Both the position numbers and the translations under genes were made by a program. DNA of 64,000 bases from Calothrix sp. FI2-JRJ7 (GTDB lineage Bacteria; Cyanobacteriota; Cyanobacteriia; Cyanobacteriales; Nostocaceae): positions 1 to 64,000 of the forward strand of contig JAHHGX010000014.1 of NCBI GenBank assembly GCA_019359675.1. Direction: 5' to 3'. Every line of letters starts with the position of its first letter. The first letter of the stretch is position 1. Below the pieces are notes generated by a model. That model worked only from the letters and a program-made list of their open reading frames with translations. It ran no database searches and was not told where the DNA came from. This document shows, in pieces, positions 1-11,300 of the stretch.

Positions 1-72
1 TCTAATTATTTAATTCAACAACTAAAACGTCCAGACGTTCATATGTGTTTAGTCTGATTTAAATTATCGCGC

Positions 73-93
73 GGCGGGGGCTTCGCCCCCGCC
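73..93. repeat. perfect GC-rich hairpin
   Basis: A 9-bp perfect stem (GGCGGGGGC / GCCCCCGCC) closes on a TTC loop. No T-run follows, so it is not a convincing intrinsic terminator on the plus strand. It lies about 30 bp before the PH-domain gene and just before a GCGTAAGTCCTG motif (111-122) that recurs near 29.1 kb. It is probably a dispersed intergenic repeat. Confidence 0.6.
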
Positions 94-125
94 AGCACCT
101 TGTGCCAGTTGCGTAAGTCCTGAAA

Positions 126-734
126 ATGTTTAGAGCAATTGCTTCGGAAGCGCTTGGTTTGAGTGACATCGGCTCCATAATTCAGCCACAAGATTTTAAT
201 AAGGTTGATGCTGATGATTATTTGTTTCACGAAGATGGTGAAAAGATATTTTTCCTAATTAAGTCAAAGAAAGACGAGTACTGTTTTACCAACTTTGCAT
301 TAATTCACGTAGACGGTGTTACTGCTGCTTCCTCAAAGCGGTCTATCAAAAGATACGAGTATGCTTCGGAGATAATTTCAGGCGTAACATTGGAAACAGC
401 CGGAAACATAGATATGGATATCGAATTGAAGTTTAATATTGGAGCAAACTCATTCATTATAAATGTACGAAAGGACTTTATCGAACAATTGAAGGATATC
501 TATAAAACCTTGATTAGTATTAGTAAGCGTCAGTATACCGATAATATTTGTAGAAATAATGCACTAAAAACGCTAGATGCCATCGCATGTATGTATAAGA
601 TTAGTAATGTAACCTCTGGAGAAGCGATAACAACTCAATTTAATGATATTCTTACAAACCTCAATTCCACCATGTTGATAAATTATACAAAACATGACTT
701 TAGTGATGTTTTTAGCAAATATATTCGCTCTTAG
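126..734 (+). CDS. YvbH-like bacterial PH-domain protein
   Basis: This 202-aa protein matches the bacterial PH domain / YvbH family. The N-terminus (MFRAIASEALGLSDIG), the central ADDYLFHEDGEKIFFLIKSK and DEYCFTN blocks, and the C-terminal DFSDVFSKYI end are typical of this roughly 200-aa family, so the gene looks full length. The PH domain covers about residues 1-125 and the rest is the helical oligomerisation region. The biochemical role of the family is not settled. No signal peptide or membrane segment is visible. The start is chosen by family N-terminus, since no clear ribosome binding site is seen. A degraded gene follows at once, so the gene is probably monocistronic. Confidence 0.85.
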   Translation: MFRAIASEALGLSDIGSIIQPQDFNKVDADDYLFHEDGEKIFFLIKSKKDEYCFTNFALIHVDGVTAASSKRSIKRYEYASEIISGVTLETAGNIDMDIELKFNIGANSFIINVRKDFIEQLKDIYKTLISISKRQYTDNICRNNALKTLDAIACMYKISNVTSGEAITTQFNDILTNLNSTMLINYTKHDFSDVFSKYIRS

Positions 735-772
735 GAAACGTTGCTACGGTATAGACAAGTTATCAAATCACT

Positions 773-966
773 CAACAAAACTTAGCTCAAGCTTTTCTCA
801 GATATTCAACCGTTACTTAGACAACTTGAAGAATCATTACCAATTTAAGCATGAAACCGACAAAACAATGATTGCGGTCAAAGCTGCTGATACCATCAGA
901 AATAACCCAAACTTGAAAGCGCGCGTTATGGGCGCCATTAAATCTGGTGGTGAGAAATCCGGGGTA
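773..966 (+). pseudogene. frameshifted remnant of a cyanobacterial small protein
   Basis: Three reading frames each carry a piece of what looks like one protein. At 773 the frame reads QQNLAQA. At 801 another frame reads DIQPLLRQLEESLPI. From about 868 a third reads TDKTMIAVKAADTIRNNPN, then LKARVMGAIKSGGEKSG. This order resembles the C-terminal half of a common short cyanobacterial protein family (residues like IQQLLEQLE, then KAADTIRNNPxLKARV, then GALKSGG). I know that family by pattern only and cannot give it a function. At least two frameshifts and loss of both ends make it a decayed gene. Confidence 0.55.
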
Positions 967-982
967 AGTAGACAGGCGCCTT

Positions 983-1372
983 CTAACTGCCCAAAAATTC
1001 TTCTTTATATTCTTTGAGGGTTTCTCGCACTTCTGCTTCTATATTTGGGCTGGTTCGATTTTTTTCAACAAGATATTTAAAAAACTTCTTGAATGAAGCT
1101 ATGTAAGATTTGGTATTGTTGTCCGAAGCCCAAAGCGCTTTTCTTGGATACCAATCAGTTAAGAATGACGAGACATACTTTTCTTCAGCTTCGTCAAGCT
1201 TGCGTACTGGTTCATAGTAATACAGGTATTCAGCAAAGAATTCAATATTGCTATTGTGCTGTTTGATAGTTTTAGGAGAAAGATTAGACTTTTGCAACCA
1301 AGATTCAAAAGCTTCTAGTAAAAGTTTATTATAGTTTTGTACTTCTACTATTTTTTTATCTTTCTCATTCAT
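983..1372 (-). CDS. stand-alone integrase SAM-like (core-binding) domain protein
   Basis: The 129 residues form a tyrosine-recombinase N-terminal SAM-like domain. LLEAFESWLQKSNLSPKTI, then an alternating helical pattern ending FKKFFKYLVEKN, is the classic phage-integrase core-binding signature. The catalytic domain (R..K..HxxR..Y) is absent, so no recombinase activity is expected. Either this is a truncated integrase or a member of a short stand-alone family that ends near this length. The clean start and an acidic C-terminus without run-on sequence slightly favour the second. Nothing next to it looks like an intact mobile element. Confidence 0.7.
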   Translation of the reverse strand: MNEKDKKIVEVQNYNKLLLEAFESWLQKSNLSPKTIKQHNSNIEFFAEYLYYYEPVRKLDEAEEKYVSSFLTDWYPRKALWASDNNTKSYIASFKKFFKYLVEKNRTSPNIEAEVRETLKEYKEEFLGS

Positions 1373-2274
1373 TTGAATTTAACAATAACAAAAATATATA
1401 AACTATGAATGTTATTTTACTTAATTATGGCGCCTTCAACGTATAAATCATACTAGATACTTGGGTATTTAAGTATCTAAGTATGAAAGGCACCTCCTTG
1501 AATCTACAACAAAACTGAGCATCTAACTTTATTGGCTACTGCCGTTGCGATTGCTTCCTGGTCTTTATGGGTTAAAAGTTGTTAAAGCAGCGATTGAGCG
1601 TACATCTCGATTAGAGATAAATTCTTCGTTGTATAAATCATCCTGCTCCCAAATCCATAATGCGCGAGTGTTAACCGAATTTCTCGGTTCAAAGATATAC
1701 GTAGGATTTTTAGGCGCCGATTTACTAACCTGGATTTAGTAACAGCTTTGGTAATGCTCTTCCCCAATCCAAGTCGGCGCAAATATTTCCGACTGCGGCT
1801 TCGTCTAATTAATAATTTTTTGACTACGCTATGATTTACCCCAGTAATCATAAATAATCCTCCAATATAAAAGCTATTCTGTTACACATCTAATCTTTAT
1901 ATTTCAGCGTAAATGTTACTTATGCAAATCTTGTAGCATATGTCTTATTTGTAAGTGTTTGGTTGACTGCGGTTTTTGTAATAAGGCGCCAACATCATGA
2001 ACCTTAGCAAAAATGACCCATGTACCGATTCATTTTTGTTTTGTACACTATTTACGACGATTGAAAGAAACTATGGAATCGTTCAACTATAACAGTAACT
2101 TAGAACAAGAGCGCGCGCTTCATCGAAAGGAGCGTTCTAGAATATCAAAGGCGGCACTCACGCGCCGAGCATAGCGCATAAAAGCATTTCTGGAGTTAGC
2201 GTTTGAGAATCATATTTTTTCGGCGCCTCATGTATATATCATATAAATAACCGTACCTCATACTACCAAACCAA
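1373..2274. other. gene-poor stretch before groESL
   Basis: About 900 bp have no convincing gene. Short open frames at 1545-1739 (plus) and 1582-1851 (minus) overlap each other and show no recognisable domain. An inverted repeat AGATACTT / AAGTATCT lies near 1455-1478. Its core TACTTGGGTATTTA (1458-1471) recurs with one mismatch at 63973-63986. Several GGCGCC sites are present. Confidence 0.6.
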
Positions 2275-2290
2275 GTTCGGTAAGCCGTAC
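2275..2290 (+). promoter_or_regulatory. K-box upstream of groESL
   Basis: GTTCGG-TAAG-CCGTAC fits the cyanobacterial groE K-box consensus GTTCGG-NNAN-CCNNAC at every fixed position. That element is known for light- and heat-responsive groESL control. It lies 40 bp before the CIRCE operator, the usual order. Confidence 0.75.
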
Positions 2291-2329
2291 AAATCAAATA
2301 ATTGCCACTTTAGAAAGAGGTTTGCTAAA

Positions 2330-2356
2330 TTAGCACTTAGATAAAGCAAGTGCTAA
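2330..2356 (+). promoter_or_regulatory. CIRCE operator (HrcA binding site)
   Basis: A perfect inverted repeat TTAGCACTT - 9 nt - AAGTGCTAA matches the CIRCE architecture (consensus TTAGCACTC-N9-GAGTGCTAA, with the last base pair changed symmetrically). HrcA represses groESL at this site in the absence of heat stress. It lies 118 bp before groES. Confidence 0.93.
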
Positions 2357-2473
2357 AAGTGAAGGGTGAAATCACCACGAACACTGTTTTCTTTTATAGC
2401 ATTCGCTAGCAACTACATCTATACAACCTATAACTTACAAAAAAAGGACGATTAAACCGAAAGGAGGATTGTT

Positions 2474-2785
2474 ATGGCAACCCTTAGTTTGGCAATTTCT
2501 AGTTTAAAACCCTTGGGAGACCGTATACTGGTCAAAATCAGCGAAGCTGAAGAAAAAACCGCAGGTGGAATTTTCCTTCCTGACACAGCCAAAGAAAAGC
2601 AACAAGTTGGTGAAGTTGTTGAAGTAGGTTCCGGTAGACGTAATGATGATGGTTCTTACCAACAGTTGGAAGTAAAAGTCGGAGACAAAGTACTTTATTC
2701 CAAATATGGTGGCACCGATATTAAACTCGGAAGTGAAGATTACGTCTTGCTGCGCGAACAAGACATCCTTGCAGTTGTTATGTAG
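2474..2785 (+). CDS. groS: co-chaperonin GroES
   Basis: The 103-aa GroES heptamer subunit caps the GroEL folding chamber. Family marks visible are [23 protein letters not shown] (the mobile loop follows), [11 protein letters not shown] and [15 protein letters not shown]. Length is normal for cyanobacteria. An excellent ribosome site AAGGAGG begins 2461, 13 bp before the ATG. groEL follows after 70 bp, making the classical operon under CIRCE and K-box control. The stop codon (2783-2785) lies inside a palindromic repeat of the GTAGAGACG type. Confidence 0.98.
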   Translation: MATLSLAISSLKPLGDRILVKISEAEEKTAGGIFLPDTAKEKQQVGEVVEVGSGRRNDDGSYQQLEVKVGDKVLYSKYGGTDIKLGSEDYVLLREQDILAVVM

Positions 2786-2809
2786 AGACGCGATTAATCG
2801 CGTTTCTAC
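2782..2809. repeat. GTAGAGACG-type palindromic repeat
   Basis: A 28-bp near-perfect palindrome (GTAGAGACGCGATT / AATCGCGTTTCTAC) spans the groES stop codon and the start of the groES-groEL spacer. Related palindromes occur at 4503-4530, 18172-18200 and 27401-27425. They look like one dispersed REP-like family, and this one could also tune expression inside the operon. Confidence 0.75.
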
Positions 2810-2852
2810 GCAAATCGAAATCTAAAAATCTAAAACTAAAATCGTTAATTAG

Positions 2853-4490
<1,638 letters not shown>

Positions 4491-4502
4491 AAATACCCCA
4501 AT

Positions 4503-4530
4503 GTAGAGACGTTACATGTAACGTCTCTAC
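4503..4530. repeat. perfect 28-bp palindrome after groEL
   Basis: GTAGAGACGTTACA / TGTAACGTCTCTAC is perfectly self-complementary. It lies between groEL and the glycosyltransferase gene and recurs, slightly shortened, at 27401-27425. It could act as a bidirectional transcription brake but has no T-run. Confidence 0.8.
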
Positions 4531-4562
4531 ATGTATATAACAAATTTTCAGGGAGGTAAATA

Positions 4563-5648
4563 ATGAAGATTGCTCAAATCGCACCGCTTTGGGAAAGAGT
4601 ACCCCCACCAGCTTATGGTGGTACAGAATTAGTAGTAGGACTATTAACCGATGAACTAGTGCGACGTGGACATGAAGTAACTTTATTTGCATCTGGAGAT
4701 TCGATTACTTTAGCAAAACTGGAGGCAGTTCACCCACGTGCGATTCGACTTGACCCTGCTGTGAAAGAATACAGCATCTATGAAATGCTACAACTGAGTC
4801 AAGTTTACGAACGAGCAGAAGAATTTGATATTATTCACTCTCATATGGGATGTGCGGCACTACCTTATGCCAAAATGGTAAAAACGCCTACTGTTCATAC
4901 ATTGCACGGCATATTTACATCTGATAATGAGAAGATGTTTGTACATGCAAAACATCAACCTTATGTGAGTATTTCTAATGCCCAGCGTGAACCAAGATTA
5001 GATTTGAACTGCGTCGCTACAGTATATAACGGTATTGATATTAATAGTCATAAATTTCATGCTCAACCTGCTGAACAGCCATATTTAGCATTTTTAGGTA
5101 GAATGTCAGCAGAAAAGGGCCCACACAAGGCGATACAAATTGCGAAAAAATCTGGCTGGCGCCTCAAGATGGGTGGTAAGGTTGATGTTGTGGACAAAGA
5201 ATTTTTTGAAAGTCAGATAAAACCTCATATTGATGGAAAACAAATAGAATATTTAGGCGAAGCTACTCATGCTGATAAAAATGAATTGATGGGTGGTGCT
5301 GTCGCGACTTTATTCCCGATTACCTGGCGTGAACCTTTTGGACTGGTAATGGTAGAATCAATGGCAGCAGGTACGCCAGTTATTGCAATGAGTTTAGGTT
5401 CGGCGCCAGAAGTAATTAACCCTGGTGTAAGTGGTTATCTTTGTAATGATGTATCTGAGTGTATAAATGTTATTGACAAAGCTGCTCAACTTGACCGTCA
5501 TGCGGTGAGAGAATATGTTACACAACAATTCAGCGCACAAAGAATGGCAGATGGCTACGAAGAAGTTTATCGAAAAATCTTAGCAGAAAAATTTGCTCAA
5601 AATGGGCGCCTTCGCAGTCACGCTATCAATACTCTTTCACACAATTAA
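4563..5648 (+). CDS. GT4-family glycosyltransferase
   Basis: The 361-aa protein has the GT-B fold of glycosyltransferase family 4. The N-terminal acceptor domain starts MKIAQIAPLWERVPPPAYGG and continues LVVGLLTDELVRRGHEVTLF. The C-terminal nucleotide-sugar domain has FLGRMSAEKGPHKAIQIAKK and the E-x7-E motif in REPFGLVMVESMAAGTPVIA. It is cytosolic or membrane-associated and transfers a sugar from an activated donor. Substrate cannot be read from sequence. A GGGAGG ribosome site lies 9 bp before the ATG. It follows groEL by 72 bp but a palindrome separates them, so co-transcription is uncertain. Confidence 0.9.
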   Translation: MKIAQIAPLWERVPPPAYGGTELVVGLLTDELVRRGHEVTLFASGDSITLAKLEAVHPRAIRLDPAVKEYSIYEMLQLSQVYERAEEFDIIHSHMGCAALPYAKMVKTPTVHTLHGIFTSDNEKMFVHAKHQPYVSISNAQREPRLDLNCVATVYNGIDINSHKFHAQPAEQPYLAFLGRMSAEKGPHKAIQIAKKSGWRLKMGGKVDVVDKEFFESQIKPHIDGKQIEYLGEATHADKNELMGGAVATLFPITWREPFGLVMVESMAAGTPVIAMSLGSAPEVINPGVSGYLCNDVSECINVIDKAAQLDRHAVREYVTQQFSAQRMADGYEEVYRKILAEKFAQNGRLRSHAINTLSHN

Positions 5649-5663
5649 TTATCCTGACTTGTG

Positions 5664-5769
5664 GCACAGGCATCCGTGCCGTTCACACCTTTTACACCTC
5701 TGTGTGTCCTAGTTGTCTCTATGGTAAAAATAATAATTAGTATAATTGCACAGTTCGTGATGCCTGTGC
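5664..5769. repeat. long-spaced inverted repeat (GCACAGGCATC)
   Basis: GCACAGGCATC at 5664-5674 is perfectly complementary to GATGCCTGTGC at 5759-5769. The 84-bp interior shows no gene. It fills the gap between the glycosyltransferase and sbtA genes and looks like a small dispersed element. Confidence 0.6.
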
Positions 5770-5850
5770 TACTAGATTTGGCACCACATATCGTGCAACA
5801 CTAGCTAATAAACAATTATTAACGGGCGTGTTAAAAGGATTTTGTGGATT

Positions 5851-6822
5851 ATGGATGTCAGTCTTATATTATCGAACATCTTAAATCCACCTGTACTAGC
5901 TTTCTTTTTAGGGATGTTGGCTGTTTTTGTCAAGTCGGACTTAGAAATTCCGGCGCCACTGCCAAAGCTGTTTTCACTATATCTATTATTTTCTATTGGA
6001 TTCAAGGGTGGTGTTGAACTAGTTAAAAGCGGTCTTAGTCAAGATGTAGTTCTCACCCTTATCGCTGCTGTATTAATGGCGTGTATCGTTCCTGTATACA
6101 CGTTTTTTATTTTGCGTACTAAGTTGGATGTATACAACGCTGGCGCCATAGCTTCTACTTATGGTTCAATAAGTGCTGTGACTTTTATTACAGCAGGCTC
6201 GTTTCTTAGTCAACTGAGTATCAGCTTCGATGGCTTTATGGTAGCAGCTTTGGCGCTGATGGAATCACCTGCGATTGTTGTGGGTTTGATTTTAGTTAAC
6301 GTTTTTGCCGCTACTACTGAAACACGCGAGTTCGACTGGAAAGAAGTATTACGAGAAGCTACACTCAATAGTTCTGTGTATCTCTTAGTTGGTAGCTTAA
6401 TAATAGGAATACTAACTGGAGAGAGTGGTTGGGAGAAACTCAAACCTTTTACCCAAGACATGTTTTATGGTGTTCTGACCTTCTTTTTACTCGATATGGG
6501 GCTAATTGCAGCCAAAAGAATAAAAGATTTGGAAAAAACAGGCGCCTTTCTGATTTCCTTTGCGATACTGGTTCCAATCGTCAATGCAGCTATCGGGTTA
6601 CTAATAGCCAAATTCATCGGGTTACAGCAGGGAGATACTCTGCTGTTTTGTGTGTTATGTGCGAGTGCTTCTTACATTGCTGTACCAGCTGCAATGCGGA
6701 TGACGGTTCCCGAAGCTAACCCAAGTCTTTATGTATCAACCGCTCTTGCTGTCACTTTCCCTTTTAATATCATTGTCGGTATTCCCCTATATCTATACGC
6801 TATTAATATTTTTTGGAGATAA
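5851..6822 (+). CDS. sbtA: SbtA-type sodium-dependent bicarbonate transporter
   Basis: The 323-aa integral membrane protein belongs to the DUF897/SbtA family, which imports bicarbonate with sodium as part of the carbon-concentrating mechanism. Around ten hydrophobic segments are visible, in two inverted halves. Family motifs include LFSIGFKGGVELVKSG near residue 50, TYGSISAVTFITAGSFL, and SASYIAVPAAMRMTVPEANP near residue 280. It is shorter than the 374-aa Synechocystis SbtA and is a divergent paralogue type. I start it at the ATG at 5851 rather than the TTG at 5842 because MDVSLILSNILNPP fits the family start. A PII-like partner follows after 5 bp. Confidence 0.88.
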   Translation: MDVSLILSNILNPPVLAFFLGMLAVFVKSDLEIPAPLPKLFSLYLLFSIGFKGGVELVKSGLSQDVVLTLIAAVLMACIVPVYTFFILRTKLDVYNAGAIASTYGSISAVTFITAGSFLSQLSISFDGFMVAALALMESPAIVVGLILVNVFAATTETREFDWKEVLREATLNSSVYLLVGSLIIGILTGESGWEKLKPFTQDMFYGVLTFFLLDMGLIAAKRIKDLEKTGAFLISFAILVPIVNAAIGLLIAKFIGLQQGDTLLFCVLCASASYIAVPAAMRMTVPEANPSLYVSTALAVTFPFNIIVGIPLYLYAINIFWR

Positions 6823-6827
6823 AATAA

Positions 6828-7136
6828 ATGTTGCCTGTCAAACGTATTGAAATTATTGCCAATTATGTTGAGTTAGGAAAAATTCTAGAAGGATTAGAAA
6901 AAACTGGAGTTGAAGGTTGTACGGTTATTCGTGATGTCGCAGGTGCAAGTACTCGTAGTAATAGCAAGCACAATCTGGCAATGACAATGCTCGATAATGT
7001 CTATATCATAGCTTTCTGTCAACCAGAAAAAATTACCGCTACTGCCGAAGCAATTCGCGGCATATTAAATAAATACGGTGGTTCGTGTTTTATTTCTGAT
7101 GCAATTGAATTACGTACAACAAGATGCGTTGGTTAG
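6828..7136 (+). CDS. sbtB: SbtB-like PII-family regulator
   Basis: This 102-aa protein has the ferredoxin-like PII fold (VKRIEIIANYVELGKILEGL, GVEGCTVIRDVAG, then a variable loop, then EKITATAEAIRGILNKYGG). The SbtB subfamily binds adenyl nucleotides and gates the SbtA transporter. It follows the transporter gene after 5 bp, so the pair is an operon and the call rests on both fold and context. The C-terminus ends TTRCVG with a single Cys, so the C-terminal GCGP disulfide motif of canonical SbtB is not present. Confidence 0.85.
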   Translation: MLPVKRIEIIANYVELGKILEGLEKTGVEGCTVIRDVAGASTRSNSKHNLAMTMLDNVYIIAFCQPEKITATAEAIRGILNKYGGSCFISDAIELRTTRCVG

Positions 7137-7471
7137 CTTCCTCAGAAACCGGATTTGTTTGAAGAAACCCGGTTTCACTAGAAATAACGATATTTTGTTC
7201 CCAAGAGAATAATATCTTTACAGTATATATACATACTTAAGCATTTATACCTCTGTGTACTTACTGATATATTGGCGCCACAGCATCGAAATTCAGTAAA
7301 AAACCTGTTATCAATGTATATTTTGCTGATTATATTGATATTAGACGGGTTTACTTCATCTACCGCCACATTTAAACAGCATTTACCTTTCAAAAAAGAA
7401 TAAAAGTCAATAAGTGATCTAAGTATCAAAAAAGTAACATCGCTTATTTTCTCGCAACTACTCTATGTTAT
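7137..7471. other. intergenic with GAAACCGG hairpin
   Basis: 335 bp without a gene. GAAACCGG (7145-7152) pairs with CCGGTTTC (7169-7176), a hairpin without T-run. GAAACCCGGTTTC-like copies recur at 14827-14900 and near 29020. The rest is AT-rich and presumably carries the promoter of the surface-protein genes, but no element is certain. Confidence 0.55.
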
Positions 7472-8395
7472 ATGAGATTTATTATTAACCAATTCTGCCG
7501 TAGTTCTTTTGTATCATTAATGATGCTTCCTGGGATTACAACTTTGTTACAACCTGTTGCTGCAAACGAAATTGAAAATAGAGCTTTTTTTGGAGGTGAT
7601 AATCTGACAAATCAAGTTACTAATCGTGCGGTATTCAATACAGAGGTCGCAGCGTTGCAAATTGCCAAAGCTGCTGATAAAGTTGTCGTCAAACCTGGTG
7701 ATACAGTACTTTACCGTATTACGATTCGCAATGTTGGCAATGTCAATGCATCAAATATAACGCTAACTGATAAGTTGCCGTTAGGTTTGGTGTTGGAATC
7801 TAAATCTTTGCAAGCATCTTTATCTAATAATAGTACTACATCTCAAGTTCCTGTATCTGTTACCAAATCTACAGAGGGTAGTTTTAATGTGATTTATGCT
7901 GGAAGTCTGGCGCCTACTGGTACATTAAATATTATCTATGCTGCTACGGTTACTCCAGATGGGATGCGTGGTAATGGTAAAAATTTAGCGGTTGCGACTG
8001 CTGGTAGTGCAAGGAGTAATACTGCTAGTCATCAATTAAAAATTCGTTCGGGTCTAATTTCTGATTGTGGAACTTTAATTGGACGGGTATTTGTTGACAA
8101 AAACTTTGATGGTGAACAGCAAAAAAATGAACCGGGTATTCCTAATGCTGTAATTTATATGGATGATGGTAACCGTATTATTACTGATGCAAATGGACTT
8201 TTTTCAGTAGCGAATGTGATTGCTGGTAATCGCACTGGAACTTTAGATTTAACTAGTTTACCTGGTTATATTCAGGCGCCGAATTTATACAGAATTGATA
8301 AAAATAGTCAGTCTCGTTTGGTAAAGTTGGCACCTTCTAGTATGGCACGAATGAATTTTGCTGTAACTCCTGCGTTTAGAGAGGGACGGCAATAG
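7472..8395 (+). CDS. exported DUF11 / SdrD-B-like repeat protein
   Basis: The 307-aa protein has an N-terminal signal peptide (cleavage likely after LLQPVAANE). A DUF11 conserved-repeat domain follows at about 60-175 (VKPGDTVLYRITIRNVGNVNA, then LTDKLPLGLVL). A carboxypeptidase-like/SdrD B-like domain is at about 195-300 (GTLIGRVFVDKNFDG, then EPGIPNAVIYMDDGN, then ITDANGLFSVANV). Such proteins are envelope or surface structural proteins. The stop is followed one base later by the ATG of a giant outer-membrane protein gene, so translation is coupled and the two products probably act together. Exact role unknown. Confidence 0.8.
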   Translation: MRFIINQFCRSSFVSLMMLPGITTLLQPVAANEIENRAFFGGDNLTNQVTNRAVFNTEVAALQIAKAADKVVVKPGDTVLYRITIRNVGNVNASNITLTDKLPLGLVLESKSLQASLSNNSTTSQVPVSVTKSTEGSFNVIYAGSLAPTGTLNIIYAATVTPDGMRGNGKNLAVATAGSARSNTASHQLKIRSGLISDCGTLIGRVFVDKNFDGEQQKNEPGIPNAVIYMDDGNRIITDANGLFSVANVIAGNRTGTLDLTSLPGYIQAPNLYRIDKNSQSRLVKLAPSSMARMNFAVTPAFREGRQ

Positions 8396-8396
8396 T

Positions 8397-11300
8397 ATGT
8401 CTAAAAAAATTAATAATGGGTTATTAACTATTTGTAGTACCATCCCTATGTTAACTGCTGTTAGTACATCAGCAAAAACAATTAATCATAACCATATTAA
8501 GCAGGATGATATTAAATCGAATGTAGTTGCAGACCTTTCCGAAGATAATATACCAGTTTTTTCACCAGAAAAAGCCCAATCAAAACCAGAAGAGTTAACC
8601 TGTAGGGGCGGGTTAACCCAGGATTGCAAAAACACGCAAAATCTATCTAAACCCGCCCCAGAACCCATCCCATCCATAAATAATTCAACCCAAACACCCA
8701 ACATAAAAACGTCAGGCGCCTCAAAGCCTATTTCCATTCAACAGGATGTCAAAATCATTACACCTATTAGTGGTGAAACAACAGCTAAAACAACCAACTT
8801 AGCTGTGCAATATCACCCTAACTCAAATGTAAAAGTAACACTCAATGGTAAACCCATAAACTCAGAAATTTCCAGTTATTTACAAAAGGATGAAGCTAAC
8901 GAAATTTATACAAAGATATGGTATAATATCCCTCTAGAACTCGGTGAAAATATAATTACAGCACAAACAGAACAAGGTAAAACAAGTAGTATAAAAGTAA
9001 TACTAAAAGAGCAAAAAACTAAACTTGTTTTTGTGCCTGTAGGTGAACCCAGAATTTCTGCCGACGGTCGTTCCAGACTAGAATTTGAAGGTAAAATTAC
9101 AAATGAAAAAGGGGAAGTTATCCCTGAAGATGTTACTGTTACCCTTAGTGCCACTGCTGGAAGATTTCTCGGCGCCGACCAAGATAACGATGCTCCTGGG
9201 TTGCAAGTTTTGGCACGTGATGGTAAGTTTTCTGCTACTCTTCAAGCTGGTTATGATGCACAAAATGTCAAGGTGCGTGCGGCTGTTGAAAAGACTAATC
9301 TTGAAATATATTCTAATGTCGAATTTATAACAAACCTGCGTCCTTCACTTGCTACAGGTGTCATAAATTTAAGAATTGGAGCAGGTGGCACAAATTTATG
9401 GGGTAGCTATCGCGATTTTCAAAAACCCTCTAAGACTGGCAGAACTGATGTTGATTTGGATGCATCGGTGTTTGCAACTGGTGAAGTGGGAGATTGGTTA
9501 TTTACAGGCGCCTACAATAGTAAACGTCCTCTAAATCAAGATTGTCAAGGAGAAGTACGTTTATTTGGAGGAGTTCAAGATTGTGAAAAAGCTTATCCTG
9601 TTTATGGCGATTCTTCAAGCGTAACTCCGACGACACCATCTATAGATAGTGTTTATGCAAAATTAGAACGCAGTCCAAATATACCTGGCGCCGAATCTGA
9701 TTATTTCATGTGGGGTGATTATAGTACTCAAGAGTTTGCACGTAATTCACAATTATTCACAGCAACAACTCGTCAACTCCACGGGTTTAAAGGTAATTAC
9801 AATATTGGCAACCTGCAAGTAACAGGCTTATTTGCCAACAATATCCAAGGGTTTCAACGTGATACTATTTCCCCTAACGGTACTAGCGGTTATTATTTCT
9901 TATCGCGTCGCCTAGTAATTCCCGGTAGCGAAAATGTATTTATTGAATCTGAAGAACTTAATCGTCCAGGTACGGTAGTAAAGCGCAAAGCTTTATCGCG
10001 CGGTGCCGATTATGAAATTGACTACGACCGAGGCACGTTACTTTTTCGCAGTCGTATATTTTCTACTGAACTCAACCCATTTGGCGCCACTCTAGCAAAC
10101 CGTATTGTTGTTACTTACCAAAACGATAAGGGAGGTGACAGCAAACTTTATGCAGCAAGGGCACAATACAACTTCCGAGACTCAGAACTTAGCACTCAGA
10201 ACTCAGCACTTTCCACTTCTTTCTTCGGTGCCAGTTATTTATGGGAAGACCAAGGCGCCCAAGACTTTGAATTATATGGTGCTGATTTCTTTGTTCCTTT
10301 GGGTAACGGACAAATAGTAGGTGAATATGCGCGCTCTAGTCATAACTCACCTACATTTGGTTATGTTAGTGGTTCTGCTTATCGCATAGAAGCATTAGGA
10401 CAAATCACACCTTCTTTACAAGGACAAGCTTTCTATCGTTCGGTGACAGAGAACTTTGCGAATAATGCAACATGGAGTTTTGCACCAGGACAAACTCGTT
10501 ATGGAGCAGGACTTTCTGGAAAAATAACTGATACAACAAGCTTTAATTTAGGATACGACTATGAGAATAATTTTGGTATTGCGCCAGCACAACGGACAGA
10601 AACGTTTGACTTATTCAATCCGCAACCGCTCCCAAAACCTGGTAGCAAAATCGATAACTCGCTAACTACCCTCAGAGCAGGTCTACAACAAAAACTAGGC
10701 GCCTCTGATATTAGCTTAGAATATGTAAACCGTTCTCGCAAAGACCGCGTTGATAATAAGTTCAATGCCAATGCTAGTCAGTTAGTCTCTAAATTAAATG
10801 TACCTCTAGCTCAATCGTTAACCTTCCGCGCGCAGAATGAAACCAACCTTGGTAAAAGTGATGCTCTATATCCCAACAGAACTACCCTTGGATTAGATTG
10901 GGCACTATATCCGGGTGTGAATGTCCGACTTGCACATCAATTCTTTGATGCGGGTTTACTACAAGGTAATAGTATTACTAGTCTTGATACCACAGTTGAA
11001 CATAAGTTCTCTGAAGATACGAGTCTTACAGGACGTTACTCTATCTTTTCAGGTATTGATGGCATGAATGACCAAGGTGCTGTTGGACTTAATCATCGCA
11101 TTCGACTGGCGCCGGGACTCAAATTAAATCTAGGTTACGAACGCATTCAAAATAATATCTTTGGTAACACTGCCACAGGTATTCGTTTTGCCCAACCTTA
11201 TACAACCGGACAAAGTGCCTTCTCATTAGGATATTTTTCTGGTAACTCTTACAGCGTTGGTCTTGATTATACAGATAACCCCAACTTCCAAGCAAACGCA

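Noticed and set aside
983-1372. Active tyrosine recombinase
   Set aside because: Only the SAM-like core-binding domain is present; no catalytic Arg/His/Tyr domain follows.
1582-1851. 89-codon basic open frame on the minus strand
   Set aside because: It overlaps an equally long frame on the other strand, has no recognisable domain and no ribosome site.
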